Source of the DNA: Collybiopsis luxurians FD-317 M1
Taxonomy: Eukaryota; Basidiomycota; Agaricomycetes; Agaricales; Omphalotaceae
DNA length: 64,000 nucleotides
Direction of reading: 5' to 3'
Assembly: GCA_000827265.1 (NCBI GenBank)
Contig: KN834752.1
Coordinates: 372,001-436,000, forward strand
The notes beneath the pieces are model-generated. The model searched no databases. It saw only the letters and a list, made by a program, of their open reading frames with translations, and had not been told where the DNA came from. Shown here piece by piece: positions 24,953 to 34,897 of the stretch. Numbering within the stretch: the stretch's first letter is position 1; each line of letters opens with the position of its first letter. The position numbers and the translations under genes were made by a program.

Positions 24953-26964
24953 ATGTCTGCACACGATCAGTTACTTCAAGCGCAATCAGAACCCAGTTCA
25001 TCAGTGTCCGGCAATCTAGCACCTACCAACCCTGGAAGTTCTGGAATAGTCGCTGGGAGATCCAGTTCGGTTCCTGCAGAGGACGATGGTGCGGGTGCAG
25101 ATGACTCAGGAAATGGAGGACGCAAAAAGAAGACGGTTCGAAGGAGAAAGGTCAATCATGCCTGCTTATATTGCAGAAGGAGCCATATGACTTGTGATGA
25201 AGGAAGGCCGTGCCAAAGATGGTAGAACTTTTGCCTGTTTGTCATTGTCTCCTAGCTAAATTTTACCTTTCAGCATCAAGAGAGAGATAGGACATCTCTG
25301 TCATGATGATCGTCGGTCGAAACCTGATAGTAAATCTCCAACAGACGCTGTCCTAGCCAGTACGGCTGCACCGACTCAGGCTTACAGTACGAGTGAGCGA
25401 ACGGTCGATTGCTATAATCTTCTCTGCTTATCAAACTGCAGCTGCAATGTTTGGTCCTACCGCCGCAGCGCCAGGCCGACTGAATCAAACCATACCTGCA
25501 GCGAATGCCTCCGGATCCACTATATGGCCTGCAGTCTCACAGTCGCCCTTCGTGTATCGCTCAGACACCCTGGGAAATGAATTTTCTGTCCTGACGTGCG
25601 TTTGTCAACATCCCACTCATCCCCGCTCTTATTCCGCATCTCCATAGAGATTTCCTTGAGACTCTTGACGAGAGTTCCTTTTTCAGTGGCCCCCAGTCTG
25701 TTCCTCCCTCGATCATGAGTGGAAATGGTCCATTTACTTCCACTACCTATCCCATCACCACGAATGGAACTACCTCGTCAGCCGCAGCATCAACCCCCGA
25801 TGTCTCAGAGTTTGCGGCAACAAAATCGAACGGTCAAGAAACTTCGCCAACATCGACTTCAGATAACCCTTCACCCAGCGAGGGCGAAAAGTCTTCAGAT
25901 ACTCAAGCTCCAGATCCTACGACAATCCTTCCTGCTGCCACGAAAACAGAAAAGTTCTTACTTACAGCCGCAGATCAGGAGTCCGGGTCTAGGGACGAGC
26001 GATTGAGCAGGGTTATACGTAGTAAATATGAGGCGGGATTGTTGAAACCATATAACTATGTGAAGGGTTATGCTCGATTATCGAGATGGATGGATCGCAA
26101 GTTCGTGCGATTTGCCAGTTTTGTTTCATTATATGCTCAGTGTGCTCCAGTGTTTCTCAAGAATCAAAACAACAAATCTTGCAGCCGCTTTCAGTCTTGC
26201 GACCAAAGTTCCGTGCCGTAGCCCAATCATTACGGGATATAGTGAGTGTCGCTTCAGACTGTTTGCTTCAGACTGTTTGCTTTTGGTCTATGCCAAAGTC
26301 TGTTTCTTCTCAGAAAATTTACGCTCCCTCCTTTCGCATTAGGATCTTGTGTTCATAGAAGAAGCGTTTGAGCGCCTCTTACTCGACTACGACCGGGTTT
26401 TCTCTGCAATGGGAGTTCCAGCGTGCCTTTGGCGTCGAACAGGCGAAATATATAAAGGAAACAGGGAATTCTCAGAATTGGTTGGGATAGATGGTTACCT
26501 GCTCAGGGATGGGAAACTGTGCATCTATGAATTGATGGCTGAGGAAAGCGCGGTTAACTACTGGGAGGTTCGTTCTTTACAAGGGTAGCCTCTTCTCGGC
26601 CCTGACTACTCGTAACTTGTAGAAATACGGTCACGTCGCTTTCGATTCTTCTCAAAAAGCCGTCCTTACGTCGTGCGTGTTGCGGTATAAACCTCAACTA
26701 AACATTAGCCCTGGGACGCCGCGCAGTGCGCCTAATGGCACTGTTTCGTCGAGCATCATGGGGGCAGGTGTCTCTGGCGTCAACACTTCATCATCATCTG
26801 GACCTGGTTCATCGCTTACCCTGAGCTCAGTAGTATCGTCTGGCGCTGGTCCCACTGTAACGCCTACGGAAGAGGGTTTGGTCAACTGTTGTTTCTCCTT
26901 CACTATTCGGAGGGACAAGTGGGGCATACCGAGCATGATTGTTGGAAATTTCATTCGATGCTGA
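24953..26964 (+). CDS. ERT1: ERT1/AcuK-type Zn2Cys6 transcription factor with PAS domain
   Basis: Regulator of gluconeogenesis and non-fermentable carbon use in the known family. Exons are 24953-25221, 25274-25392, 25442-25595, 25648-26100, 26151-26241, 26343-26567 and 26623-26964, giving 550 residues. The Zn2Cys6 cluster is NHACLYCRRSHMTCDEGRPC then CIKREIGHLC, about residues 70-105, split by the intron 25222-25273. A basic KKKTVRRRK run precedes it. The middle is Ser/Thr-rich. The C-terminal half has the conserved block KYEAGLLKPYNYVKGYARL and a PAS-like domain beginning EEAFERLLLDYDRVFSAMGV. The protein ends right after GIPSMIVGNFIRC, as in relatives. One intron (26242-26342) is longer than the others and contains a tandem 14-bp repeat. 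The 3' end faces the cofactor C gene. Confidence 0.94.
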
Positions 26965-27483
26965 TTGTGTAGGCTGGAACGGGTTTACGATGCTGGCATA
27001 GCCAGAAACCCCTTGCTCCCACAAGCTCGGCATTTAAAAACGCTCTAGGAAGGTAGGATCGTTAAGTACTGACGATCCCCATTAACCTCCCTGATCCAGA
27101 GTTGTGTGCTATCGATGCTCTCTCGCTATCCAGTCACTTATTTATGTTATCTTTATATCAAAGGAACAAAGGCAGAATACTCGAATAGCTAATTAATTGT
27201 TGTTTTATCGTGCCAAACGTAATATTTCACTCGATAAATAAAACTTTCCAAAGTTATGAGCATAGCCAGATTTACGGTGATTGGGCGAAATGAGACAACA
27301 GTCGAAGCAGCTTTTCGGGGTGCTCGCTCTCCTTGACTCGATGCTTCCGCTTTTTATAATTCTGAAAATAATACATACTCGTTTGACTTGTAAATATCTT
27401 TGGACTGTGTAAGTAATTGAGAAATTCCCTACCGTAAACTCGTCTAGTATCGGGCACGTAAATTCTACGACCGTAAAGCTAAT
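26965..27483. other. convergent intergenic region, nothing seen
   Basis: AT-rich 3'-UTR space between ERT1 and the cofactor C gene. No supported feature. Confidence 0.55.
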
Positions 27484-28625
27484 TCAACTTGTCCGTGTCG
27501 AGGAATAAGGAGGTAGGGCGCGCTGCAAAATCCCTTTGACATCAACCGAAGTTCTACCAATGATGGAATGCCAGTCATTGTCTGATTTCCTTTGTTCTTC
27601 CGCCATGAAACACCAGTTGGGAGAAGGTGTAGAATTAATATGGGAGAAATCCTGGACAAGAAGATCAGGGGTTTCGTGGAGGTCGCTGGAGGAAAATGCT
27701 GGAGGGTAAGGCGCAAAGGAAATGCCGCTACAGTGTTCAATGGTAGGACTCGATTGAATTCGAAGATAGACGTCAGTGTCCTTTGAGGCATGCATCCTAA
27801 ACTATTATCTCGTATCTGTTAGAGAATCTTCGAGGTTCAAAGTTTTCATTTCGTACCTGATGGCATTTTACGACGACAACGCAGTTGCGCAAATCATGGA
27901 GTATGACACTGCCGTCGAGAGCAGGCAAAAGCAAGATCGAATTCTTCACGTCGCGAATATGAAGAGCAGATATCTCGTACGGGGAGTCGAGCAGATTGAG
28001 AAGGCAACCGTCTAAATTAGTTATACTCAACTCGGAGCGAAGATCTGAAGAAGTTGCATGAGGACTCGGCAGATCCTCTGGGGTAATGAATCTCTCCGAG
28101 TAGGAAGACAGAGTCAGTGTTGTCGATGGTGACACCGTTGCAGCATTACTTGCCCCAGTCGCGGCAACAGTCTCTGGTAGTGAAGCTGATACCTCTTTTG
28201 CCTTCCGTCTGAACGCAAACTTCGAGGTACCTGATGAGACCTTGCGAAGGCTCTCAAGGACTCTCCCGAGCTTATTAAGTTGCTAAATAAATCGATACAT
28301 CAGATTGGGGTTAGATACAATGGATATAAGTTTACGGTCTCGCAGTTTCTCTGATCAAAATTTGTAATACTTCCAGTCGCATCGACGAGGCTTTTCGAGA
28401 GCTTAGCGAGCAGAAGATTCAAGTTGTCCAATTCGGGTTTCGCTATGGGTCCACCGGATTGAGTAGCCTGTTGTAGACGCGTCTCTAAATCTGATTTCGA
28501 AGGTAAGCTCGTTTGTTAGGCCCCCAAGAAGCATGCAAGGTACCTAAACGAGAGGTTTGAAAGTCAGATAGAAATGTTTGAGAGAAAGCCCATCGAGATT
28601 CTTGGGTAGATGTCCCTTCTGCCAT
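27484..28625 (-). CDS. tubulin-folding cofactor C (TBCC)
   Basis: In the family, cofactor C joins the tubulin-cofactor supercomplex and stimulates GTP hydrolysis by beta-tubulin to release folded heterodimer. Exons are 28625-28544, 28490-28336, 28282-27857 and 27801-27484, giving 326 residues. The N-terminus (FSQTFLSDFQTSR, then an LETRLQQA helix) matches the coiled-coil TBCC N-domain. The C-CAP/cofactor C-like beta-helix is at the C-terminus: GCLLNLLDSPYEISALHIRD, VILHDLRNCVVVVKCHQ, FRMHASKDTDVYLRI, SSPTIEHC and the SPNWCFM block. The catalytic arginine region is expected in the CHQ-FRMHAS stretch. The acceptor at 27802 was chosen because it alone restores this motif. Confidence 0.87.
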
Positions 28626-28929
28626 CAAGATAATGGATGTAGTGTCAGTAAGCGCGTTTAAGGATAGCACGTGATTTAAACGTTGAATGAATGTCGGATT
28701 GCAAAGTTGTTACTGCTGCAGCTGTGTTCTATACAGTCACAGACAGAAAATGCCTGCACCTTGGAATATCTACATATCCAGTGCAGCCTCAGTGATATTC
28801 AGATGACGGACGTCTGGTATGCGATCGAAAAAGTGCACAAATGCTGTGCCGAGACCCCAACTTATATATAGTGACTCATAACTCAGCTTTGTGGATTGCG
28901 TTTCTCGCTTCCAAAACACCACGTAGAGT
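28626..28929. promoter_or_regulatory. divergent promoter between TBCC and the Cys-rich gene
   Basis: A 304-bp head-to-head spacer that must drive both genes if both models are right. No specific site is identified. Confidence 0.4.
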
Positions 28930-29334
28930 ATGGCTGACGGTGGTCAAGATTTTGCTTCTATTTGTTGCGGTTTCTGCTGTCAGTCTGACCTCCTCTTTGG
29001 GGTTTCTGAGTGCAATTGGACTGATTTAACCAGGTGTTGCCTCATTTTCCGCACTGTCGAGTTGGTGTGACACTGGTGTGCAATGTAATCTATTCATTCT
29101 GTCATAAACTGACTGATTATCCTTCTTACAGTAGCACCAATCTCTTGCTGCAAATGTTGCCGCTCCAGCTCTGTTCCAGATACGTTCAATGAACAAGTGC
29201 GAAAGGATATGGAAAAATCCAAAGCCGAAACCGCAGCCAAAAAGCAAATGCAACCCACTGCAGACATGACTGTACCGGCATCTTCCACTGACCCCAAAGC
29301 CGAGACTGTGACCAGCGATGACCAGCTAAAGTAG
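28930..29334 (+). CDS. small cysteine-rich protein (100 residues), three exons
   Basis: Too fragmented to be caught as a single ORF. Exons are 28930-28978, 29034-29084 and 29132-29334, joined at 55-bp and 47-bp GT-AG introns. They give 303 bases, exactly 100 codons plus stop. The N-terminus has a Cys-pair cluster: ICCGFCC, then SSWC, then SCCKCCRSSS. The C-terminal half is charged and polar (NEQVRKDMEKSKAETAAKKQ) and ends in TSDDQLK. The CC-x-CC pattern next to a hydrophobic stretch suggests palmitoylation or membrane association. I recall similar short Cys-rich proteins in other basidiomycetes but cannot name a family. Function unknown. Confidence 0.68.
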
Positions 29335-29503
29335 CTCTGTTCTCTAGCTGTAAGTCCTTTTCAATTCCAGTATGACATCTTAGTTGACCTCTGTAATCCC
29401 CCACTATCGTGTCCAGTGGTTAACATTCCAGGTTCCTGTATCATGTATAACTGTAAGCAGATCATATGGCGCCCGGTTTCGATAATGAAACAAAGACAAT
29501 GAG

Positions 29504-29844
29504 ATATCCTTCGATTTGCGACCTGAAAATTTCAACTTCGACATCGATGACATTACTATGTATCCAGCTCCATTAGTCTCGTATTCATTCGAAAGAATTG
29601 TGCACTTCTCTGGACAGCGCTGCCGCAGGATTACGACCAAGTGCGTTTTTTGATGAGGTTGTTCGATACTCTTGAATCTGTATAACCTCATTTGTTTTTC
29701 AGTGAAAAGCCTTCAGGCTTTACCCTTCAAACCACAGCTTGTACACAAATTCGTTGTACTATTGGTCGTATAACGCTTTTCAGCATTATCGCAAAGTCTC
29801 CCGGCGGCACTTTTAAGTGGTTGTCGTTATATCCCCAGAATTGA
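29504..29844 (+). CDS. possible small gene fragment, two in-frame exons
   Basis: Exons 29504-29640 and 29703-29844 join in frame (62-bp GT-AG intron) into 92 residues ending at a TGA. The upper exon includes RPENFNFDIDDITMYP and the lower KSPGGTFKWLSLYPQN. A further upstream exon ending at 29452 (intron 29453-29503) would also keep frame, but I find no start codon I trust. No family is recognised. It may be the 3' part of a real gene or a relic. Confidence 0.3.
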
Positions 29845-32684
29845 ATGGTTAATATGAGATTGAGCTAGTCGAGGTTGTCTTTGAATTGTTTATTTTCAGA
29901 CCATCGAGAGCAATCCTTCGACCATTTTCTCTAGGCAGTTTTCTCTGGCTCTTAGATAAAATAATCTGGTGCATCTCATTTGTCGCCAGTGCAGTAGCAA
30001 CGAGACACGAGACTGCCGTCCTCAAATTCCACCGCTGAATGCCCTTCCCCCTCTTAGATGTATTTCAACGTCCCTGCAAAGTCCCAGTCATCACTAACCA
30101 GCCAGTGGCAAAACACGGGAAGCAGACTGATGGAATCAAGCGCTTCGGAACCCTTGTCGTCCTACATAGGTCAGCGTCCTTCCCGGTAATAAACATCTGA
30201 ACGATTTTGATTGATCCCCGATGTTGCGATTCTATAGGATTCAGTCCCTGAAACGCTATCAGTGACACGCCAATCGTAATGGATTCATTGAGATTCATAT
30301 TTCATTGCCTCGTCCGACATCGTCAGATTTTCGGGCTTCCAATGTATTTACGGTTCCGACCCGCCTAAGATACGAGGTGGGTCGGAGGGTGGGACATCGG
30401 ATTCATGGCAAGTGTTGTAAAACGTTGTACGTGTTTACCGGTAAGAAATACTGAAGAGAGTAGTATCAGGTAGTATCCAATTCAGTACCTGGCAAATAAA
30501 GTGACAGTAAAATCAATCTCCTAACTTGTACATAATTGGATCGGTAACAATCCGGTATCATGGAATCCAGTAACGTTAATGCTACGAGCATGGCCGCATA
30601 GGAAGCAATGCGCGTTAGTGTCTGCTTTTTAATCCATAGCGAGCCATTGGCAGCAATAGGGATTTCGAAGTGTTGTCATACACCTGAGGACCATGATAGT
30701 GTCCAACCCTTCACTATTCATAATGGTTTGAAATAAACCAGGTGAGACCGAGGGGAGAAAGTAGCGGTCATGATTTGTCGAGGATAAGTAAGCATGAGAT
30801 ATGTGGGACGATGTAGGCGAATATGTTGAGGGTACGAAGGCAAGTGAGGCCCGGGAAGTCTGGAACTAGACTGAATAGTTGCCTCTTCCAAGCGCGCCTG
30901 CAAAGGCTCAGAAGGGCTCGGGATGCTTGAAGGACCAAATGTTGGAGCAATTAGGCCAGTCGAGACCGGGTGTGTACTTTCAATCTAGCAAAACAATCAG
31001 AATAGACCAGCATGAATTTACGACACGCCTTACAAGTTCCTTGACTTGATGGACGAAAGTAGCGGCATGTAGAGGGATTTTTACAGTTTCCCTGAATAAA
31101 TGACCAGCAATGTGCCTTTGTGGCCAGGATAGAGTCTTCGTTAGAATGACCATCGATGTTATATCGAATTAGATTGATATCGTGTATACTGATCAGCCAT
31201 AGATTTAATAGCAGAGCTGAACGATCGTCGTAAGTTTACTTACAACTTACATTTGTCGCGTAACGGGCAAGTTCGAGTCTCCGAAAAATGTTTGTAAGGG
31301 GCAGTTTCCAAGCAGCTCGAGTATAGCACGGATGATATGAAGACTGGTCGCTCCCCTTCGTTCACTGCAGCCTCACCGGTGGGCGGTGGGAGCGGCAGAG
31401 GCTTTGGAGCGGCAAATGAACTGCTGCGATGGTATACAAAGTAACAATTATTAGTCCAGCAAGAGCGTACTGAAGTTTATATATTGATCTCAGGTCGCAA
31501 ATACGAGCCACAATCCGGAACTGTTAGCCTCGTCGAGGGAACGAGGACATGCATCCTTATTATCCCACCATTTATCTGCTTTCTGCAATGTCTCCTGAAT
31601 GTTGAGTAAACCGGGAGAGCATACAGCTGCAGATTTAATGCGCGTTGTTGAAAAGGTTCGACTTCGAGCAGGAAAGCGCTTAATCGCGTGAATCAGACGC
31701 TTGTAAACCGCGGAACCAAAGTGACGGTCAAAGCTGTCTCTACTACTTGAAGTGGCAGCTAAGAGCATTCAGATATTCCTTTCTGCAACATGGAAAGAGT
31801 GTGGATGAAATGCCTTTCTACGTTTGTTGGAGCCGCTCTATACCAGAGTTCACGAGTGTTCCGAGCAGCGGAACTCTAGCCACCTGCCGCTCTGGACCCA
31901 GAATATCTCGGAGATGGAGGGGATTTGGTGGCAGCTCGCGAGACTAAAGCGTGTACTGGACCATACCTCGGGCAATATTGAGTTGCAACTCCCAGCACAT
32001 TTTGGGAATGTTATACCCTCGCTCGAATATTCCAGCCGAGTGTCTATGCTTACCCACCGTTGCGTCTGGCTGAGGAGGCCGCAAAAGGTGCCGGTACCGA
32101 TGATCCGTTTGTGAGTACTATATAGATCTATCTATATTGGGAGCAGGGAGTTTGACCCGTGGATTCCGTCAGTGAAAAGCGTATGGGCGCAGTACTTATG
32201 GACTACGTTTCAGATAACGGTGGGGCGGATCCTGGGAGCTATAAGACTTGTCTGGACGATGCCGATAACCCGACGAGGCGTAAGTCCCATAGCTGTGCCG
32301 CGCGTTCTGTTGTCGTGTTTAGTGCCCAAGCAACTAAATACACAGTGGTAAGTAGCACAGCGCGTAGTCATGATCCCGGAAATCAAGGAACATTCAAGAA
32401 TCAATTGACCACTCAAACCGGTTCTCCTACAAATGATGGCCCCTGACAATGATAAATTAGTGTTGATACAGATACTACATCTTGATCCATGTGAATATGT
32501 GTAGTATCACGATGGTAAGAGTACACACAGCAACTCCAGAGAAGCCAAATGTATGTATGAATACAATGGAGTCGTTCTATATACAATAGGATCATTTAAG
32601 GTGGTATATGCGATTAGTATACAAATGATAAATATCATGATAGTCTTGCGTGAAGATCATAAGAATGAAAATGAAAGGAAAGTA
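29845..32684. other. 2.8-kb region with no supported gene
   Basis: Only short ORFs (under 100 codons). The stretch 31750-32450 has coding-looking pieces in different frames on the + strand, which may be a decayed gene. A strong inverted repeat lies at 30355-30386. Confidence 0.4.
30355..30386. repeat. 32-bp perfect-looking hairpin (12-bp arms)
   Basis: The arm TCCGACCCGCCT (30355-30366) and the arm AGGTGGGTCGGA (30375-30386) pair with one G:T wobble around an 8-base loop. It lies in non-coding DNA. It may be a transcription end structure or a relic of a small transposon; nothing nearby decides. Confidence 0.55.
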
Positions 32685-34319
32685 TCATGGCTGTAAAGTC
32701 ATATTTTGCGCCTGAAGAGCTGGGTTACTCATGACATCGTAGCCCGGTATCATATGGTGAATACGTTTTCTTGGAGGCATGCCACCGAGGTCTTGAAATT
32801 CTGAATTCAGTGACGGTGACCTCAACTGCAGTACTTCGCCGTACTGGGGATCTAACATTGTAGTAAGTAAAGGGACGTGCACAAGAGACGCGAGAGCCTA
32901 CCCTGCATCTGCGCACCGTTCTCCCAGGTCCTCGAGTGCTTTCGAATTATATGTCGCCCATGGTCCTATTATGCAAATCAGAATAATTCGTTTGCCAGAA
33001 TCACTTGCACTCACTTCGAGGTGAGCCATAGGCTCAGCTGCATACATGCCCTGTGGGTCGGCGTCGCCCCATTCCATGGGTTTTGTGTTCGACCGGTTTT
33101 TCAGGTCTTGAGCCTATTTGATGATCATCAACTAATATATACGAGCACGAGCAACTGAGGTGTCCTGACCTCATTATGATAACGAGCTAACGCCTGAGCA
33201 GCTTGAGCTTCTTCTAATGATACTGATGATTGTCTTGATCTTTGTTCTGTACAATGGATAGTTGAGAATTCACGCAAAGAATGACAAGTCATCATGCAGA
33301 CCAGCTGTATTCATCGACAAAAGAGCAGCCACTGCGAAGATGCTTAGAAATCGAAGGAACAAGAATAAACTTCGGATCGACGTACTAACATCATCCCGAC
33401 GCTTCTCTGCGGCGGCTACTGATTGTCGTGCTTGGCGCTCAGCATCTAGACAGGCAGTATAACGTAAAAACGCGTCCTGAGTGTCTTTTTGGGCACGAGC
33501 CAATGCTGCACGAGTTATTTGGAGAGCTTGTTCTACGCCATGAATCAGGAACGATGAATAACATCACTTGCACATAGCTTACTAGATGAAGTGGCTTCCT
33601 GTGCTAACGATTCGGGGTTTCGTAAAGTAGGCGAGTCGTTGAGTCGGCCACCCAATGATATATGATTATTTCCCGTTTCTGCTGTGTCTACCGGGAGTGA
33701 ACGATTCTTAGAAGACACCATTGAATAGACTGAACTGCTCATCCGCACCTCGATTTCGCTGGTCGAGATAACTTTGTTCTGAAGGATCCGGTGAGCCAGA
33801 GTCTACAGAGTGATCCCGGATAACATATCCGGGATCTGCGCCGTTGCGTAAACGGGGATTATGAGGGATTCCTGCTGCCTGACGCTCAATGAATTTGCGC
33901 AGAAACGTTAGTTCGATATCGTCAGGCATGGTGTATGGTGGCCCCTGGATGTCACCCTTTTGCATAAGTAACTCTAGATGGGACATTGTTTTATCCTTTA
34001 ACTGCTGTAGCCATTCGTGCAGTTCCATATGATCCTGATCTGCGCGCGCGTCGTAATCCTGCCGCCTTCGCGCTTTCCTCCAGTAAGTTTTTGTAAGTTT
34101 GAGCGCGCGATTAACTTCGTTATCAAGTATTCGGTACCAGTCGCTGGCCTGCCGATTTAATTTTACAGCCAACACACCAGGCTGAACGCGAAGCTGAAGA
34201 ATACACCGTCCTTCACGATCGGGAGACCCTAATACACCCTTCTGCCCTTGGTTTCCACGAGTGGCTCCTCGAGAAACGTTGCCCAGCTCAGGCCATGGAA
34301 GATCATCGGCGACAGACAT
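32685..34319 (-). CDS. uncharacterised 407-residue protein, partly coiled coil
   Basis: Exons are 34319-33749, 33681-33583, 33532-33386, 33246-33170, 33113-33015, 32965-32902 and 32851-32685, summing to exactly 408 codons. The start at 34319 (MSVADDLPWPELG) is preferred over an upstream in-frame ATG at 34376, which adds a poorly conserved-looking leader. Residues about 60-150 are rich in Trp, Arg and Lys with helical heptads (DWYRILDNEVNRALKLTK, YWRKARRR). A second helical part follows (LDAERQARQSVAAAEKRRDD). The C-terminus is Pro/Met-rich. I do not recognise any domain, so function is unknown. The first donor could alternatively be a few bases downstream with a 37-bp intron. Confidence 0.72.
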
Positions 34320-34897
34320 GTCGAAATTCGTAATAGAGGGAAGGAGTGTGGATGTAAAGAAGCAGGAAACCGACACTTGAGTTAAGGACGGGAGAGAAAT
34401 TTAGCGAAGGGATTTTTTGAAAGAAAATATCGGCTTATAAAAACGGCATCAAAAGAAACTGATGGATTCCCTGAAAGGCGCTGCAGCCTGATAGGATTCA
34501 TTCAATCAATCGGCGATTTCTACTTTTGGCCTTGGATACGCTGGGCTGAATCCCCAATGAGTAATCAGATCTGGGTCCTGGAGCTTTCGTTTCTGTGCCA
34601 TCGCAGCTCCCACAATTGTCGGTTTGGTCGCTCATGCGTATTGATGAAACGGAAGTATTTCATGGTGCTGCTGATTCCTTTCTGCCACGCAAGACACATA
34701 CTTTATTGTATATACAGTGATGCCGGATCAAAGTACATCAGAAGAAAAACATACGGAGACCGGAGCAGCAGGCTTAAGAAATTCCACGTCTAGGCTACCC
34801 TGAAATATCGCTTGATTCGCCCCGACCGTTCGCTTGCAAGTGGCTGGCCGATGCTGGGCCCTGGCTGCGTGCCCGAAAGCCGGTCGCTCGAGTGGAT
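34320..34897. other. intergenic region, nothing seen
   Basis: Lies between the 3' end of the ALDH gene and the 5' end of the uncharacterised gene, both on the minus strand. It presumably holds the latter's promoter. No feature supported. Confidence 0.5.

Noticed and set aside
31747..32450. Possible decayed gene with short coding-like pieces in different frames
   Set aside because: No consistent splice model and no recognised domain, so I left it out as a gene.
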